Numbered from the stretch's first letter, positions 9,758-19,764 are shown. The stretch: 64,000 nt of DNA from Paraburkholderia aromaticivorans (GCF_002278075.1 NZ_CP022989.1:992001-1056000), one strand, 5' to 3'. The notes: generated from the sequence alone by a model not told the origin. Translations and numbers: made by a program.

Positions 9758-10060
9758 GCGCTTTTTTCCGACTGAGCGCCGCGCCTGTAGCGGCGGCGCA
9801 CGCACACGGGGCGGGTTGCTTTTAAAGGCGCGCGGCATGCGCGTCCTCGCCGTTCGGCGAAATCGGCGTCTTTCACCCGGTTCGCAGCACACGCATTCTG
9901 CGCGGAGGTCCCGCCGTCGCTTGCGGGACCGACGGTGCGTCAGCCAGGCGGGGGTTGAAGGCGCTTGATCGGGGTTGCGCGGTGGAGCGGATGATTCAGG
10001 GGTTTGCGGATGTGTTTTTGCTCTTGGACTGCGTCCCTTGGGGTTGGGTCGTTTGAAGGC
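9758..10060. other. Intergenic region after the chemoreceptor, no gene seen
   Basis: About 300 bases between the chemoreceptor stop and the tRNA terminator. Only Arg- and Pro-rich shadow frames are present. No terminator with a clear T-run was recognised for the chemoreceptor. Confidence 0.4.
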
Positions 10061-10105
10061 CAAAAACAAAAAAGCTCTACAAGTCTTTTTGACCTGTAGA
10101 GCTTT
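10061..10105 (-). terminator. Intrinsic terminator of the tRNA-Ala gene
   Basis: Read on the minus strand, a 15-bp stem with one mismatch (AAAGCTCTACAGGTC pairing with GACTTGTAGAGCTTT) encloses an AAAAA loop and is followed by TTTTTTGTTTTTG. It lies 12 bases after the tRNA 3' end. Confidence 0.85.
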
Positions 10106-10117
10106 GATGAAACCGTT

Positions 10118-10193
<76 letters not shown>

Positions 10194-10257
10194 AACGTGC
10201 AAACAATTCTAGCACAGGCATTTTCCATTTTGCCAAGCCCTCAAGGGCAGCAAAATG

Positions 10258-10608
10258 TCATTTGGACGGCGCACCTGCGAGCACCCAATCCACCACCGCG
10301 CTAATATCCGCGTCGCTCATCGATTGATGCGCGGGCATCGGAATCATGCCCCACACGCCGGAGCCCCCCTCCTTCACCTTGCGCCCCAACTTCACCGGCG
10401 CTTGGGCGTCGCCCTTGTACTTCGCGGCGATCTGCTGGAACGACGGACCAACCAGTTTGCGGTCCACCGCGTGACACCCCATGCACGCATTCGCGTTGGC
10501 AACCCGTTGCCCGCGTGGCGCATCCGCGGCTCGCGCGGCCGGTGCCGCAACGCTGACCAGCGCGCCAAGCATCAGCGCGCTCACTGCGCGCGCAACACCT
10601 CGCATCAT
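10258..10608 (-). CDS. Class I c-type cytochrome (small, periplasmic)
   Basis: Electron-transfer protein of 116 residues with an N-terminal signal peptide cleaved near ARA-AD (residue 28). The single haem site is CMGCH at 42-46, and Met91 in GMIPMPAH is the likely sixth iron ligand, as in cytochrome c551/c552-type proteins. ATG at 10608 overlaps the stop of the BON lipoprotein gene as ATGA, so the two are translationally coupled. It is the last gene of the yraN-diaA-BON group. Which oxidase it serves is not shown. Confidence 0.92.
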   Translation of the reverse strand: MMRGVARAVSALMLGALVSVAAPAARAADAPRGQRVANANACMGCHAVDRKLVGPSFQQIAAKYKGDAQAPVKLGRKVKEGGSGVWGMIPMPAHQSMSDADISAVVDWVLAGAPSK

Positions 10609-11399
10609 GGCGTCGTCGCCTTCGGATTACCCGGATGCACCGAGTTCGAATTGCTGACCGGCGCGGGCGCCTGCTGCTCCAGCGGCCGCGAACTCACCGA
10701 CGAATCAGGAATAGCGCCGACGGTCGCCGCGCTCGCGTCCGGTTGCGACGCCGCCACGGGCGCCGTCCCCGCTGCCGCTGCCGCCGCCACGGCTTCCTGC
10801 GGCTGAATGTACTGGAACACCTTCACGACCTGCACCACACCCGGCACCCGGCTCGCGACATCCGCGCCCCGATTGCCTTCGTCCATGGTGACGAGACCCA
10901 TCAGATACACCGAGCCACGCTCGGCCACGACCTTGAAATTGTTCGCCGAAATGTTCTTCTCGGCGATCAGCGCGGTCTTCACACGCGTCTCGAGGTAAGT
11001 GTCATTCGTGCGCGACGAGAATGAGCTCGCCGGCATGATCGACAGTTCGTTGACGATCGTGCTGACGTTGTTCAGGCCACGCACGACAGTCTCCGCGCGC
11101 TGCCTGGACACATCCCCCGCCACTTCACCCGTCAGCAGCACGCGGCGATTGAACACCGTGACGTTGACGTGCGCGTTGTCGGGCAAGTTCTGGCTGATCT
11201 GCGAGAGCGCCTTCACCTGCAACTCGCGATCTTCGGTCTGCGCGCCGAGCGTGCGCCGGTCGGTCGCCACCAGCGCGCCGCCGCCCGCCGCGCCGGCAAC
11301 GGCGAGAAAGCAACCCTGCAATGTTGCGGACAGCCCCGCCGCGAACCCAACCACCAGCACGGTTCTCACCAGTGTCTTCTTGACGCGGAATACGCTCAT
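10605..11399 (-). CDS. BON-domain outer-membrane lipoprotein (DolP/YraP-like)
   Basis: Predicted lipoprotein of 264 residues. The signal peptide ends in LQGC with the lipidated Cys at residue 30, followed by two BON domains (about residues 65-130 and 140-205) with the characteristic VLLTGEV and VYLMGLVTMDEG strands. A low-complexity Ala/Pro/Ser tail follows. E. coli DolP, which has the same domain pair and sits next to diaA, maintains outer-membrane integrity. ATG at 11399 has AAGGAGA nine bases upstream and is preferred over TTG at 11402. The extended C-terminal tail is longer than in E. coli. Confidence 0.9.
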   Translation of the reverse strand: MSVFRVKKTLVRTVLVVGFAAGLSATLQGCFLAVAGAAGGGALVATDRRTLGAQTEDRELQVKALSQISQNLPDNAHVNVTVFNRRVLLTGEVAGDVSRQRAETVVRGLNNVSTIVNELSIMPASSFSSRTNDTYLETRVKTALIAEKNISANNFKVVAERGSVYLMGLVTMDEGNRGADVASRVPGVVQVVKVFQYIQPQEAVAAAAAAGTAPVAASQPDASAATVGAIPDSSVSSRPLEQQAPAPVSNSNSVHPGNPKATTP

Positions 11400-11425
11400 C
11401 AACTAGCTCTCCTTCGGAATCGGTC

Positions 11426-12133
<708 letters not shown>

Positions 12134-12230
12134 TCACGAATTGCGCTGCTTCCCGTGTTGTCGGCGCTATCCCGCGGTCGGCACGCGAGCGCAAGTTTAT
12201 CGCACTCACGCGGGTTCGCCGCGCACGGCG

Positions 12231-12653
12231 TCAGACTTCGTCGGCACGAAACGCATCGCGCAGCCACACGAGCCGGCCGGCTTCGAACGCGATCACGTCA
12301 AACCGGCACGCGGGCTGATCCCGCAATTGCGGGACACGGGTCGCCAGATAATGCTGCGCGGCACGCACGATCCGCCGCCTCTTCTGCCAGCCGATGCTAG
12401 CCGCCGCGCCGCCGTACCGGCGCTGCGCACGCGCGCGCACTTCGACGAACACCAGCGCGCCGTCACGCTCGCGCATGACGAGATCGATCTCGCCGCCGCG
12501 GCAGGACACATTGCGCGCGACGAACCGCAAACGCTGCCGCTGCAAAAACGCCTGCGCGCGCGCCTCGAAAGCCGCGCCGACGAGTTTGGACCCGACGAGT
12601 CCCGAAAAGTTGTGCGGCGCCGTGGAAGCACCGCTCGTCGCCACTGCGCGCAT
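12231..12653 (-). CDS. YraN family endonuclease-like protein (UPF0102)
   Basis: Small protein of about 140 residues with the YraN core: the Holliday-junction-resolvase-like fold with [20 protein letters not shown], where the E-x-D...E-V-x pattern resembles a nuclease metal site. The function is not firmly established. ATG at 12653, with GAGG upstream, keeps the gene clear of the divergent rsmI start at 12733; earlier in-frame starts would run into rsmI. It begins the minus-strand group yraN-diaA-BON-cytochrome c, although 217 bases separate it from diaA. Confidence 0.85.
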   Translation of the reverse strand: MRAVATSGASTAPHNFSGLVGSKLVGAAFEARAQAFLQRQRLRFVARNVSCRGGEIDLVMRERDGALVFVEVRARAQRRYGGAAASIGWQKRRRIVRAAQHYLATRVPQLRDQPACRFDVIAFEAGRLVWLRDAFRADEV

Positions 12654-12732
12654 GGCCTCGCGGCCAGCCGATTCGCGCGGCCCCGCGTGGCACAATGGCG
12701 GCCTCGTTCTGTCTGTTTGCGTCTTCTGCCTC

Positions 12733-13611
12733 ATGACTCCTCTCTCCGAACTCGCGCAAGGGCAGCAGTACCCGGCTGCCGCGCTGTATGTGGTCGCCAC
12801 GCCGATCGGCAACATTGCCGACGTGACGCTGCGCGCGTTGCATGTGCTCGGACTGGTGGACCGCATCGCCGCTGAAGACACCCGCAACACGGGCCAACTG
12901 CTCGCGCGTTACGGCATCTCGAAGCCGCTCGTCGCGGTGCATCAGCACAACGAACGGGCCGCGGCACTGCGCCTGATCGAGCATCTGCAAGCGGGCGAGC
13001 GTGTGGCCTACGTCTCCGATGCGGGCACGCCGGGCATCTCGGACCCGGGCGCGAAACTCGTCGACGCGGTCCGTGAAGCCGGCTTTCCCGTCATACCGCT
13101 GCCCGGCGCAAGCGCCCTCGCGACCGCGTTGAGCGCGGCCGGCGACTGGGTCGCGACGTTCTCGTTCCTCGGCTTCCTGCCGCCGAAGGCGAAGGCGCGC
13201 GCCGCGACGTTGCAGTCGCTCGCGAACCACCCTCACGCGATGGTGTTCTACGAAGCGCCGCACCGGATAGTCGAAACCGTGCAGGCACTGGCCGACGCAT
13301 TCGGCGGCGAGCGCAAGCTGCTCATCGCACGGGAATTGACGAAGTTACACGAAGCGCTGCACCGCGGCACCCTGGCCGAAGGGCCAACGTGGCTCGCCGC
13401 CGATCCGAACCGGCAACGCGGCGAATTCGTGCTGGTGGTGGAAGGCGCGCAACCGGAAGCGGCTGGCGAACATGATCACGACGCGCTGCTTGGGATTCTG
13501 CTGGAAGAGTTAACAGTGAGCAGCGCGGCCAAGGTGGCGGCGGCCATCACCGGGGCGTCGCGCAACGCGCTGTACGCGCGCGCGCTGGCGCTGAAGAAAG
13601 ACGAAGAATAA
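12733..13611 (+). CDS. rsmI: 16S rRNA (cytidine(1402)-2'-O)-methyltransferase RsmI
   Basis: Methylates the 2'-OH of C1402 in the ribosomal decoding centre using S-adenosylmethionine. The protein has 292 residues, the normal length. It contains the tetrapyrrole-methylase-fold motifs [38 protein letters not shown] and VFYEAPHRI, which are diagnostic for RsmI. ATG at 12733 is directly before the conserved region. It is divergent from yraN and has its own terminator at 13631. Confidence 0.96.
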   Translation: MTPLSELAQGQQYPAAALYVVATPIGNIADVTLRALHVLGLVDRIAAEDTRNTGQLLARYGISKPLVAVHQHNERAAALRLIEHLQAGERVAYVSDAGTPGISDPGAKLVDAVREAGFPVIPLPGASALATALSAAGDWVATFSFLGFLPPKAKARAATLQSLANHPHAMVFYEAPHRIVETVQALADAFGGERKLLIARELTKLHEALHRGTLAEGPTWLAADPNRQRGEFVLVVEGAQPEAAGEHDHDALLGILLEELTVSSAAKVAAAITGASRNALYARALALKKDEE

Positions 13612-13630
13612 AGCCAGCGGGCAAACAATA

Positions 13631-13660
13631 AGGGCCGCACGATGCGGCCCTTCATTTTTC
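13631..13660 (+). terminator. Intrinsic terminator after rsmI
   Basis: The stem AGGGCCGC / GCGGCCCT with a short loop is followed by TCATTTTTC, 20 bases after the rsmI stop. Confidence 0.75.
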
Positions 13661-13735
13661 TGCGAACGTGATACGAGCGGCCGTCATGCTGCACGGCGCT
13701 ATGTAGAGCGCGCCTGAAGCACGCCCGCCGCTACA

Positions 13736-14338
13736 TCATTTCTGGGCGGTCGAATCCGAGTTCGACGCCAGCATTTCGTCGCGCGCAGCACGGGCTTCCT
13801 GCTGCGTCAGACCTTCGATCTGGACGCGCGCCGTGCCGGCGTGGCGCATCTCGAGCACGGCGGCGGCGGCCATGGACAGATCGATCACGCGGCCACGCGC
13901 ATACGGGCCGCGGTCGTTGATACGCACGACGACCGAGCGCGACGTAGCCGGATTGGTCACGCGCACATAGGAGCCCAGCGGCAACGTACGATGCGCAGCG
14001 GTCAGCGCGTGCATGTCGTAGCGTTCGCCATTGGCGGTACGGCGGCCATGGAAGCCACGGCCGTACCACGACGCGCGGCCGGTCTGATGAAAGTCCGAAA
14101 TGCCGGAGCCATCATCGGTGAGGGGCTTTGCATCGGCCAGCGACGAGCCTTGGGCGGACACGCCGGAGGCCGGCGCGCTACCGAAAGCTTGCGGTCCGAA
14201 GGAACCCGCCTGCGTATTTTTGGTGCTCTGCGGCACGCCGCTATCCGACGTGTTGCCGGCGCCCGGAGGCGTGGCGCAACCCGCCAGCACAAAAAAGGCA
14301 AAAAGAGTCCCCAGACCACGGGATAACCGAGTTTTCAT
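13736..14338 (-). CDS. rlpA: RlpA-like septal ring lipoprotein / lytic transglycosylase
   Basis: Predicted outer-membrane lipoprotein of 200 residues. The signal peptide ends in LAGC, with the lipidated Cys at residue 21. After a Ser/Gly-rich linker comes the double-psi beta-barrel: GRASWYGRGFHGRRTANGER, LPLGSYVRVTN and VRINDRGPYARGRVIDLS, whose Glu and Asp are the catalytic pair in RlpA. RlpA cleaves denuded glycan strands at the septum. There is no C-terminal SPOR domain, so targeting must differ from long RlpA proteins. ATG at 14338 gives a normal signal peptide; ATG at 14368 is an alternative. Confidence 0.85.
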   Translation of the reverse strand: MKTRLSRGLGTLFAFFVLAGCATPPGAGNTSDSGVPQSTKNTQAGSFGPQAFGSAPASGVSAQGSSLADAKPLTDDGSGISDFHQTGRASWYGRGFHGRRTANGERYDMHALTAAHRTLPLGSYVRVTNPATSRSVVVRINDRGPYARGRVIDLSMAAAAVLEMRHAGTARVQIEGLTQQEARAARDEMLASNSDSTAQK

Positions 14339-14974
14339 AAGACGTGCAATCACATTGTCGAGCCGCATCACGCGAATGTTGGGCGTGTTGCCTGCGACTC
14401 CGGCGGCAATGGACGACAACGCGCCGCGCAGTTGAGCGCAGTACGTCAAAGCCCGGATGCGGCTCACTCAGCCGCTACCGCACGGTTAATTTTCACGTCT
14501 GGCGCAACCTGTCCCCGGCAGCCTGACCAGACCCCACATGCCGCCATCGAACGTGGCAAACACGTTCTTGCGCGCGAAGCTCAGCGCGCAGGAACGGCGG
14601 CGTAGGCCCCACCCAGCGTCACGGCAGTTAAGTCCGTAGCAGGCGCGTGGCACCTGGCTGGGCAAGACGTGTGCATCGAATGCATCGATACTTGATGGCC
14701 GCCCATAACTGCGACAGCCCATACTTGAGTGGCGATCCGCGTGCCCATTTTTGATGGGGACGCATCGCCCTGTGGCAGCACAATTCTCTGTGCATGGGGT
14801 CCATTATACCTAAAACAGAATTTCGGGATGACAAGCGATTGAAAACCTTGATGAATTTTCACTCTCGCTGCAAAAATGAGCAGCCGGAAGCCCGCTGCGC
14901 CGGGGCTTCAGCGGCTCGGCGAGGGTGGGCGAGAGGCCGGTACAATCAACGCTTTTCCAGCGGCGCCGTCATCC
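14339..14974. other. Long intergenic region with a possible minus-strand leader or small RNA
   Basis: 636 bases between rlpA and the divergent hydrolase gene. A TATAAT box on the minus strand at 14808-14803 suggests a transcript heading to rlpA with a leader over 450 bases, or a separate small RNA. A hairpin GCGTCCCCAT-CAAAA-ATGGGCACGC (one mismatch) sits near 14739-14765. The plus-strand TACAAT at 14940-14945 is a plausible -10 for the hydrolase gene. Reading frames here do not look like conserved proteins. Confidence 0.45.
14803..14834 (-). promoter_or_regulatory. Candidate sigma-70 promoter, minus strand
   Basis: A perfect TATAAT lies at 14808-14803 (minus strand), with TTGTCA at 14834-14829. 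The 20-bp spacing is longer than ideal, so the -35 match is uncertain. The stretch is clearly AT-richer than its surroundings. Confidence 0.4.
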
Positions 14975-15619
14975 ATGAAAGTCACCTTGATCCCCGTCAC
15001 GCCGTTCCAGCAGAACAGCTCGCTGCTCGTTTGCGAGGCGACCGGACACGCGGCTGTCGTCGACCCGGGCGGCGACCTCGACATCATCCAGGGCGAAGTC
15101 GCGCGGCAGAACGTCACGGTCGAAAAGGTCTTGCTCACCCACGGCCACATCGACCACTGCGCGGGCGCGAAAACGCTGGCCGCGCACTACGGCGTACCGA
15201 TCGAAGGCCCACACCCTGACGAACGCTTCTGGCTCGACAAGTTGCCGGATCAAAGCACGCGCTTCGGCTTTCCCGCCGCCCAGGCGTTCGAACCGGACCG
15301 CTGGTTGCAGAACGGCGAGACCGTGCAATTCGGCGACGAAATCCTCGAGGTCTATCACTGTCCGGGCCACACGCCAGGCCACGTGGTGTTCTTCAGCCGC
15401 GCGCACCGGCTCGCGCTGGTGGGCGACGTGCTGTTCGCCGGCTCGATTGGACGCACCGATTTTCCGCGCGGCAACCACGCGGATCTCGTGCGCTCGATCC
15501 GCGAAAAACTCTGGCCGCTCGGCGACGACGTCACTTTCGTTCCAGGCCACGGTCCCACTTCCACGTTCGGCGCCGAACGCCGCACCAATCCGTACGTCGC
15601 CGATGGAGTCGAGGCATGA
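14975..15619 (+). CDS. Metallo-beta-lactamase-fold hydrolase, glyoxalase II family (YcbL-like)
   Basis: Soluble 214-residue hydrolase. The metal site is LTHGHIDHCAG (H56, H58, D60, H61), followed by YHCPGHTPGHV, VGDVLFAGSIGRTDF and FVPGHG, the full set of dinuclear-zinc ligands of the glyoxalase II branch. It probably hydrolyses a glutathione thioester or related compound; the exact substrate is not shown. The gene shares ATGA with the next one (15616-15619), so the two are coupled. TACAAT 30 bases upstream is a likely -10 box. Confidence 0.9.
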   Translation: MKVTLIPVTPFQQNSSLLVCEATGHAAVVDPGGDLDIIQGEVARQNVTVEKVLLTHGHIDHCAGAKTLAAHYGVPIEGPHPDERFWLDKLPDQSTRFGFPAAQAFEPDRWLQNGETVQFGDEILEVYHCPGHTPGHVVFFSRAHRLALVGDVLFAGSIGRTDFPRGNHADLVRSIREKLWPLGDDVTFVPGHGPTSTFGAERRTNPYVADGVEA

Positions 15620-16245
15620 GCAGCGAAATCTACGTGAGCACCGATGTCGAAGCGGACGGCCCGATTCCCGGCCCGCATTCCATGCTCAGTTTTGCCTCCG
15701 CCGCCTATACCGAAGACAAGCGCCTGATCGCAACCTTCTCGGCGAATCTCGAACTGCTCGACGAGGCCAAGCCGCATCCGGTGCAGGAAGCATGGTGGAA
15801 GACGCAGCCCGAAGCATGGGAAGCGTGCCGCAAGGATTTGCAAACGCCCGTGGCCGCTTTGACCGCATATGTCGACTGGGTCGAGGCATTGCCGGGCAAG
15901 CCGGTGTTCGTGGCGATGCCGGCCGGCTTCGACTTCACTTACATGTTCTGGTACATGATGCGGTTCGTCGGCCGCTGTCCGTTTTCCTGGTCGGCGCTCG
16001 ACATCAAGACGCTGGCCTTTGCCATGACCGGCTTGCCGTATCGCAAGAACATCAAGCCGCGCTTTCCGAAGCACTGGTTCGACGAACATCCGCATACCCA
16101 TGTCGCGCTCGACGACGCGATCGAACAGGGCGCGCTTTTCTGCAACATGTTGAAGGATCTGCGAGCAAGTCAGGCGATCACGCTGGCGGTCGCTAAAGAT
16201 GGGGACGGCACAGGACAAAACACCACCGAGGAACCGGCAAATTAG
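15616..16245 (+). CDS. DnaQ-like 3'-5' exonuclease-fold protein
   Basis: A protein of 209 residues with an RNase H-like exonuclease arrangement: STDVEADGP near the N-terminus (first acidic pair), AGFDFTYMFWY in the middle, and HVALDDAIEQGAL at the end, which fits the DEDD pattern. Its substrate (RNA or DNA) and role are unknown. It starts within the stop of the hydrolase gene (ATGA overlap), so both are made from one mRNA. The functional link between a thioesterase-type hydrolase and an exonuclease is not obvious. Confidence 0.75.
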   Translation: MSSEIYVSTDVEADGPIPGPHSMLSFASAAYTEDKRLIATFSANLELLDEAKPHPVQEAWWKTQPEAWEACRKDLQTPVAALTAYVDWVEALPGKPVFVAMPAGFDFTYMFWYMMRFVGRCPFSWSALDIKTLAFAMTGLPYRKNIKPRFPKHWFDEHPHTHVALDDAIEQGALFCNMLKDLRASQAITLAVAKDGDGTGQNTTEEPAN

Positions 16246-16335
16246 GTAATCTCCCTCGTCGAGGCCGTTTTACATTGCGTTTCGTTTTCGCCCCCTCTAC
16301 CATGCGTTGATACGGCGACGCAAACGGAGGCGCAG

Positions 16336-16794
16336 TTGACACTCGATACGTTCTCTCAAAAAATCCTGCGCCTACTGCAGCTCGACGCACGCCGCTCGGT
16401 GCAAGAGATTTCCGATCAGGTCGGCCTGTCGAGCACGCCATGCTGGCGGCGCATCAAGGACATGGAGCAATCGGGAGTGATCCAGCGCTACACCGCCCTG
16501 CTGGATCGGGAAAAGCTCGGGCTGCACGTCTGCGCGCTTGCGCATATTCACCTCACGCGCCACACCGAAGGTGGCGTCGAACAGTTCGAGCGGGAAATCG
16601 CCACCTGCCCGGAAGTCACCGAGTGCTACAGCACGACCGGCGAGTCCGATTACATCCTCAAGATCGTCGCGCCGGACATCAAGGCGTACGACACCTTCCT
16701 GCACGAACGCATCTTCAAGATTCCCGCCGTCGCGCAGGTTCGCACGAGCGTCGTGCTGCGCGAAATCAAATTCGATACGCAGTTGCCGCTGTGA
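16336..16794 (+). CDS. Lrp/AsnC family transcriptional regulator
   Basis: DNA-binding regulator of 152 residues. The N-terminal winged helix-turn-helix (SVQEISDQVGLSSTPCWRRI) is followed by an AsnC/RAM ligand-binding domain with VTECYSTTGESDYILKI. It starts with TTG at 16336, with GGAGG eight bases upstream; no nearby ATG fits. Members sense amino acids and often control a neighbour; the CDF exporter converges on it, so the target is unclear. Confidence 0.9.
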   Translation: MTLDTFSQKILRLLQLDARRSVQEISDQVGLSSTPCWRRIKDMEQSGVIQRYTALLDREKLGLHVCALAHIHLTRHTEGGVEQFEREIATCPEVTECYSTTGESDYILKIVAPDIKAYDTFLHERIFKIPAVAQVRTSVVLREIKFDTQLPL

Positions 16795-16862
16795 ACCGCT
16801 GACCGTTCGACACACGCCGAACGCCGAACGCCGGGCAGCAGCATGCTCGCGCGATGCCGCCA

Positions 16863-18107
16863 TCAGGTGGCGCTGTGCGGCTCCGCAGCCTTCGTGCGAT
16901 CAGCGGCCGCGCCCGGGTTCGCGCCGGTCTTCGCAGCGGTGTCGACCGTCGATCCGCCCAGTTCCTGCAACACGTTCAGCCTGCGCGCGCCCAGGCGTGC
17001 CTTCAGCGCGGCCAGGTCAAGTCCTCCGAGCCGTGGCCTGTCGCTATCCAGCACGCGCGACGACGCCTCGGGCAGCACCACCTCGACATCCAGTCCCGTG
17101 CTCAGGTAGTGGATATTCACCGCCGCCGCTTTCATGCCGAGCGGTGCCAGTGCGGCGCCCACCTCCGCGGTCACTCGTTCGCGGGTAGGTAGGTCGACGG
17201 GCGGGTGCGCGACCGCATCGTTCTCCGGATCGACATGAATCAATGCGTCGAGCACACGGCTATCCGTCAGCACGCGCAGGCGCGCCGCCTCGGCAATGTA
17301 GTGCCCCTCCGATACCGAGATCAGCGGATCGACCAGAATGTGCGCGTCGACGAGCGCGAAGTCGCCCATCTTGCGCGTGCGCAACTCGTGCACGTCGCGC
17401 ACGCCGGGTGTCGAGAGCAGCAACGCGCGCATGTCCGCCGTGGCGGCGTCGTCGAGCGCGCGGTCGGAGAGGTCCTGTAGCGCGTCCCAGCCGAACGTCC
17501 ACCCCATGCGCGCCACCATGAAACCGACAATCGCCGCTGCAATCGGATCGAGCAGCCGCACACCGGCGAGGCTGCCGACGATACCGATCGCGACCACCAG
17601 CGACGACGCCGCATCAGAGCGCGCATGCCAGGCGTTGGCGATCAGCATGGCCGAACGCACACGTTGCGCTTCGCGCAGCATGTAGCGAAACAGACTCTCT
17701 TTGGAAACCAGAACCAGCACCGCGACCACGAGCGCACTCATATGCACGGGCGGGATGTTCTGCAAGTCGGCGAGCCGCGTTCCGGCCCGCCACAACATAC
17801 CGACGCCCACTGCGATCAGCAGCGCGCCCAGAAATAACGACGCCACGGTTTCATAGCGGCTATGCCCGTAATTGTGATCTGCGTCGGGCTTCGCCCCGCT
17901 GTGCCGATTGGCGATCAGCACCACAAAATCGGAAACCAGATCGGCAAGGGAATGCACACCGTCGGCGACCAGTGCCTGGGAGTGAGCGAACACGCCAATG
18001 ACGATTTGCAGCGTCATCAACACCGCATTAAGCGCAATACTGACAAAAGTACTTTTGCGCGCAATGCGATGTTTTTCGGCGGACTGTGCAGCGGCGGCGG
18101 CAGGCAT
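16863..18107 (-). CDS. Cation diffusion facilitator (CDF) family metal exporter
   Basis: Inner-membrane protein of 414 residues exporting divalent metal (Zn, Mn, Fe or Co) in exchange for protons. The transmembrane region has the metal-site pair in VADGVHSLADLVSD and the flexible loop HNYGHSRYETVAS, and a second Asp pair in NAWHARSDAASS. A C-terminal cytoplasmic domain of the usual type follows. The extended tail after residue 300 is longer than in FieF. The HxxxD-type arrangement is compatible with Mn or Fe as well as Zn, so the substrate is left open. Confidence 0.9.
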   Translation of the reverse strand: MPAAAAAQSAEKHRIARKSTFVSIALNAVLMTLQIVIGVFAHSQALVADGVHSLADLVSDFVVLIANRHSGAKPDADHNYGHSRYETVASLFLGALLIAVGVGMLWRAGTRLADLQNIPPVHMSALVVAVLVLVSKESLFRYMLREAQRVRSAMLIANAWHARSDAASSLVVAIGIVGSLAGVRLLDPIAAAIVGFMVARMGWTFGWDALQDLSDRALDDAATADMRALLLSTPGVRDVHELRTRKMGDFALVDAHILVDPLISVSEGHYIAEAARLRVLTDSRVLDALIHVDPENDAVAHPPVDLPTRERVTAEVGAALAPLGMKAAAVNIHYLSTGLDVEVVLPEASSRVLDSDRPRLGGLDLAALKARLGARRLNVLQELGGSTVDTAAKTGANPGAAADRTKAAEPHSAT

Positions 18108-18274
18108 GGTAGAAGTGGACTGAAAAAGTTCAATCCGAGTATTCTACCCGGCGCGTCCCGAAACGCGTCGGAGACACCCAAAAAATTCCTTTTAAATCAG
18201 CCGCTTATCTAAACGAAAAGCATTCGCGTTCAAGCTTCCTGGAACCCATGCGACAAAAAAGGCATTTTGTCGCG

Positions 18275-18311
18275 GCAATAAAAAAAACCGCGCCCTCGAC
18301 GGTACGCGGTT
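18275..18311 (-). terminator. Intrinsic terminator downstream of the H-NS gene
   Basis: On the minus strand, AACCGCG pairs with CGCGGTT across a 12-base loop and is followed by a run of T (TTTTTTTATT). It lies about 90 bases after the hns stop. A second hairpin, CGACAAAA with TTTTGTCG, lies immediately beyond it at 18251-18272. Confidence 0.7.
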
Positions 18312-18402
18312 CTCTCTTACGACGTCAGACGCTATGGCCGCATCTGATTGAACTTATTCGTATTAACTAACGACCGGCTGCATTACCCGCAGGGCGATGC
18401 AT

Positions 18403-18705
18403 TTACTTCTCGATGAGAAACTTCTCGCGATCGAGGCCTGCGATCCAGCGCGGCGGCTTACCACGGCCGGACCACGTGCTGCCGCTTTCCGGGTCGCGGT
18501 ACTTCGGTGCGACACCGGCGCGCGGACGAGCGGCTTTGGCACCCTTGGCGGCACGACCGCCGCCGAGTTCGGTCAGAGAAATGCCGTAGTCGGCCATTTT
18601 CTGCTTGATCTCATTCAACACTTCCGCGTATTCGCGCGACTTCGCTTCTTCGATCTGCTTTTCGAGCTTCTCGCGCTGAGCGAGTAGTTCCTTGTAGGAA
18701 GACAT
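18403..18705 (-). CDS. H-NS family nucleoid-associated protein
   Basis: Small DNA-binding protein of 100 residues. The N-terminal half is a coiled-coil oligomerisation region rich in Glu and Lys; the C-terminal half carries TWSGRGKPPRWI, the AT-groove-binding motif of H-NS. The Lys/Arg/Ala linker (AAKGAKAARPRAG) is typical of Burkholderiales MvaT/H-NS-like proteins. Such proteins bridge and silence AT-rich, often horizontally acquired DNA. ATG at 18705 follows AAGGGAA. The 400-base upstream region is itself AT-rich, which would allow autoregulation. Confidence 0.93.
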   Translation of the reverse strand: MSSYKELLAQREKLEKQIEEAKSREYAEVLNEIKQKMADYGISLTELGGGRAAKGAKAARPRAGVAPKYRDPESGSTWSGRGKPPRWIAGLDREKFLIEK

Positions 18706-19101
18706 AGGTTCCCTTGTGGTTTGGATAAATGACTGCCAGTCTTAAGCCAGCTTGCCCTTTGAAGGTGGATCATGCCTCGGAATTTGTTTGCGAGATTAAC
18801 ACAAAATAGAAAGATTACAAAAGCGCGTGCGCGGAATTAATCCGAATTCGTTTCAAAAAATTTCGCTGCGCCCCCATGTCACACCAGTCCCTTTCAAATA
18901 GCTAATTTCGGATTTTGCTGAAAATACAGAGGGCATCGGCAATGATGGAATTAACTATCACGAAATGAAAATTAAGTGCGCCGTTCGAGGCCAACATTTC
19001 ATGCCATGAAAGCTTACGCAGACAAGGTCGTAACATATTGCTACACGGCGTTCCGTGCGTTTAATACGGATGAGTGTTTTCCCCAAAGCATCGGTAAAAG
19101 C
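18706..19101. other. AT-rich intergenic region upstream of hns
   Basis: About 396 bases between two minus-strand genes. The stretch 18780-18970 is among the most AT-rich of the window and must hold the hns promoter. No gene was found. Confidence 0.5.
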
Positions 19102-19764
19102 CTAATTAGCGTAGCGTTGGATGCAATCTTCGAGCGACGCGCGCAAGCTTGCGGTATCGAGTTTCGCGTCGTCGAAGGCAAAACGGCTTCGTGCCCCATT
19201 CATTTTCAGGTCCGCGCCATATCGGTCGACGCCAAGAATTTGAAATCCTGCCGCGCGGCCGGCGTGACTGGGCGATTGCGCGATGAGCGTGTTCTCTTCA
19301 TCGAAAGCGAGCGGCGGCAATGGATCGAGTTCAGCGCCGTCGAGCCATCCCATTGCGCCGAAGCCGCCGATATAACGCAGCCTTTCGAGCCGCATTGTCC
19401 AAAACGTAAAATCGCCGAGCACCAGATAACGCTCTGCCTCCGGGTGATAGCGCAGATAGCGCTGCACGACCTCGGGCGTCGAGTCGACCGGTTCGAAGGC
19501 GCCCAGCAGCGTGACGCGTGGCGCGCTCAGGACGTCGCCGTCGGGGGCGTCGACTGCGAGAAAGCCGGCGCGCGGGTCGGCGTGCAGGTTATGGGTATGC
19601 TCGGCGAGCCGGCTCACCAGGATGGTGGGACGATGTCGCGGGTCAGGTGCGAACGGCAGCACGGTCGGATAAGGATAGCCTTCCGGCTGGCGCGCGTGCG
19701 TGGCGAGCGTACCGACGGCGGCCGTGTGCAGCAGATGCAGCGGAGCGTGAGCGGGAATGTTCAA
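19102..19764 (-). CDS. HugZ-like FMN-binding split-barrel protein (heme utilisation/pyridoxamine oxidase fold)
   Basis: Soluble protein of 220 residues. The N-terminal flavin-binding split barrel has VGTLATHA, GYPYPTVLPFA and ADPRAGFLAVDA; the C-terminal part resembles the DUF2470 domain of HugZ. This architecture is shared with proteins implicated in heme iron use, but pyridoxamine-phosphate-oxidase-like or general flavin roles are also possible. The start is TTG at 19764, with AAGGAA seven bases upstream. It has no heme-transport neighbours. Confidence 0.75.
   Translation of the reverse strand: MNIPAHAPLHLLHTAAVGTLATHARQPEGYPYPTVLPFAPDPRHRPTILVSRLAEHTHNLHADPRAGFLAVDAPDGDVLSAPRVTLLGAFEPVDSTPEVVQRYLRYHPEAERYLVLGDFTFWTMRLERLRYIGGFGAMGWLDGAELDPLPPLAFDEENTLIAQSPSHAGRAAGFQILGVDRYGADLKMNGARSRFAFDDAKLDTASLRASLEDCIQRYAN

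Noticed and set aside
14581..14862. Minus-strand frame of 93 codons between rlpA and the hydrolase gene
   Set aside because: It starts upstream of the TATAAT box, lacks a ribosome site and has no recognisable domain; a leader or RNA is more likely.
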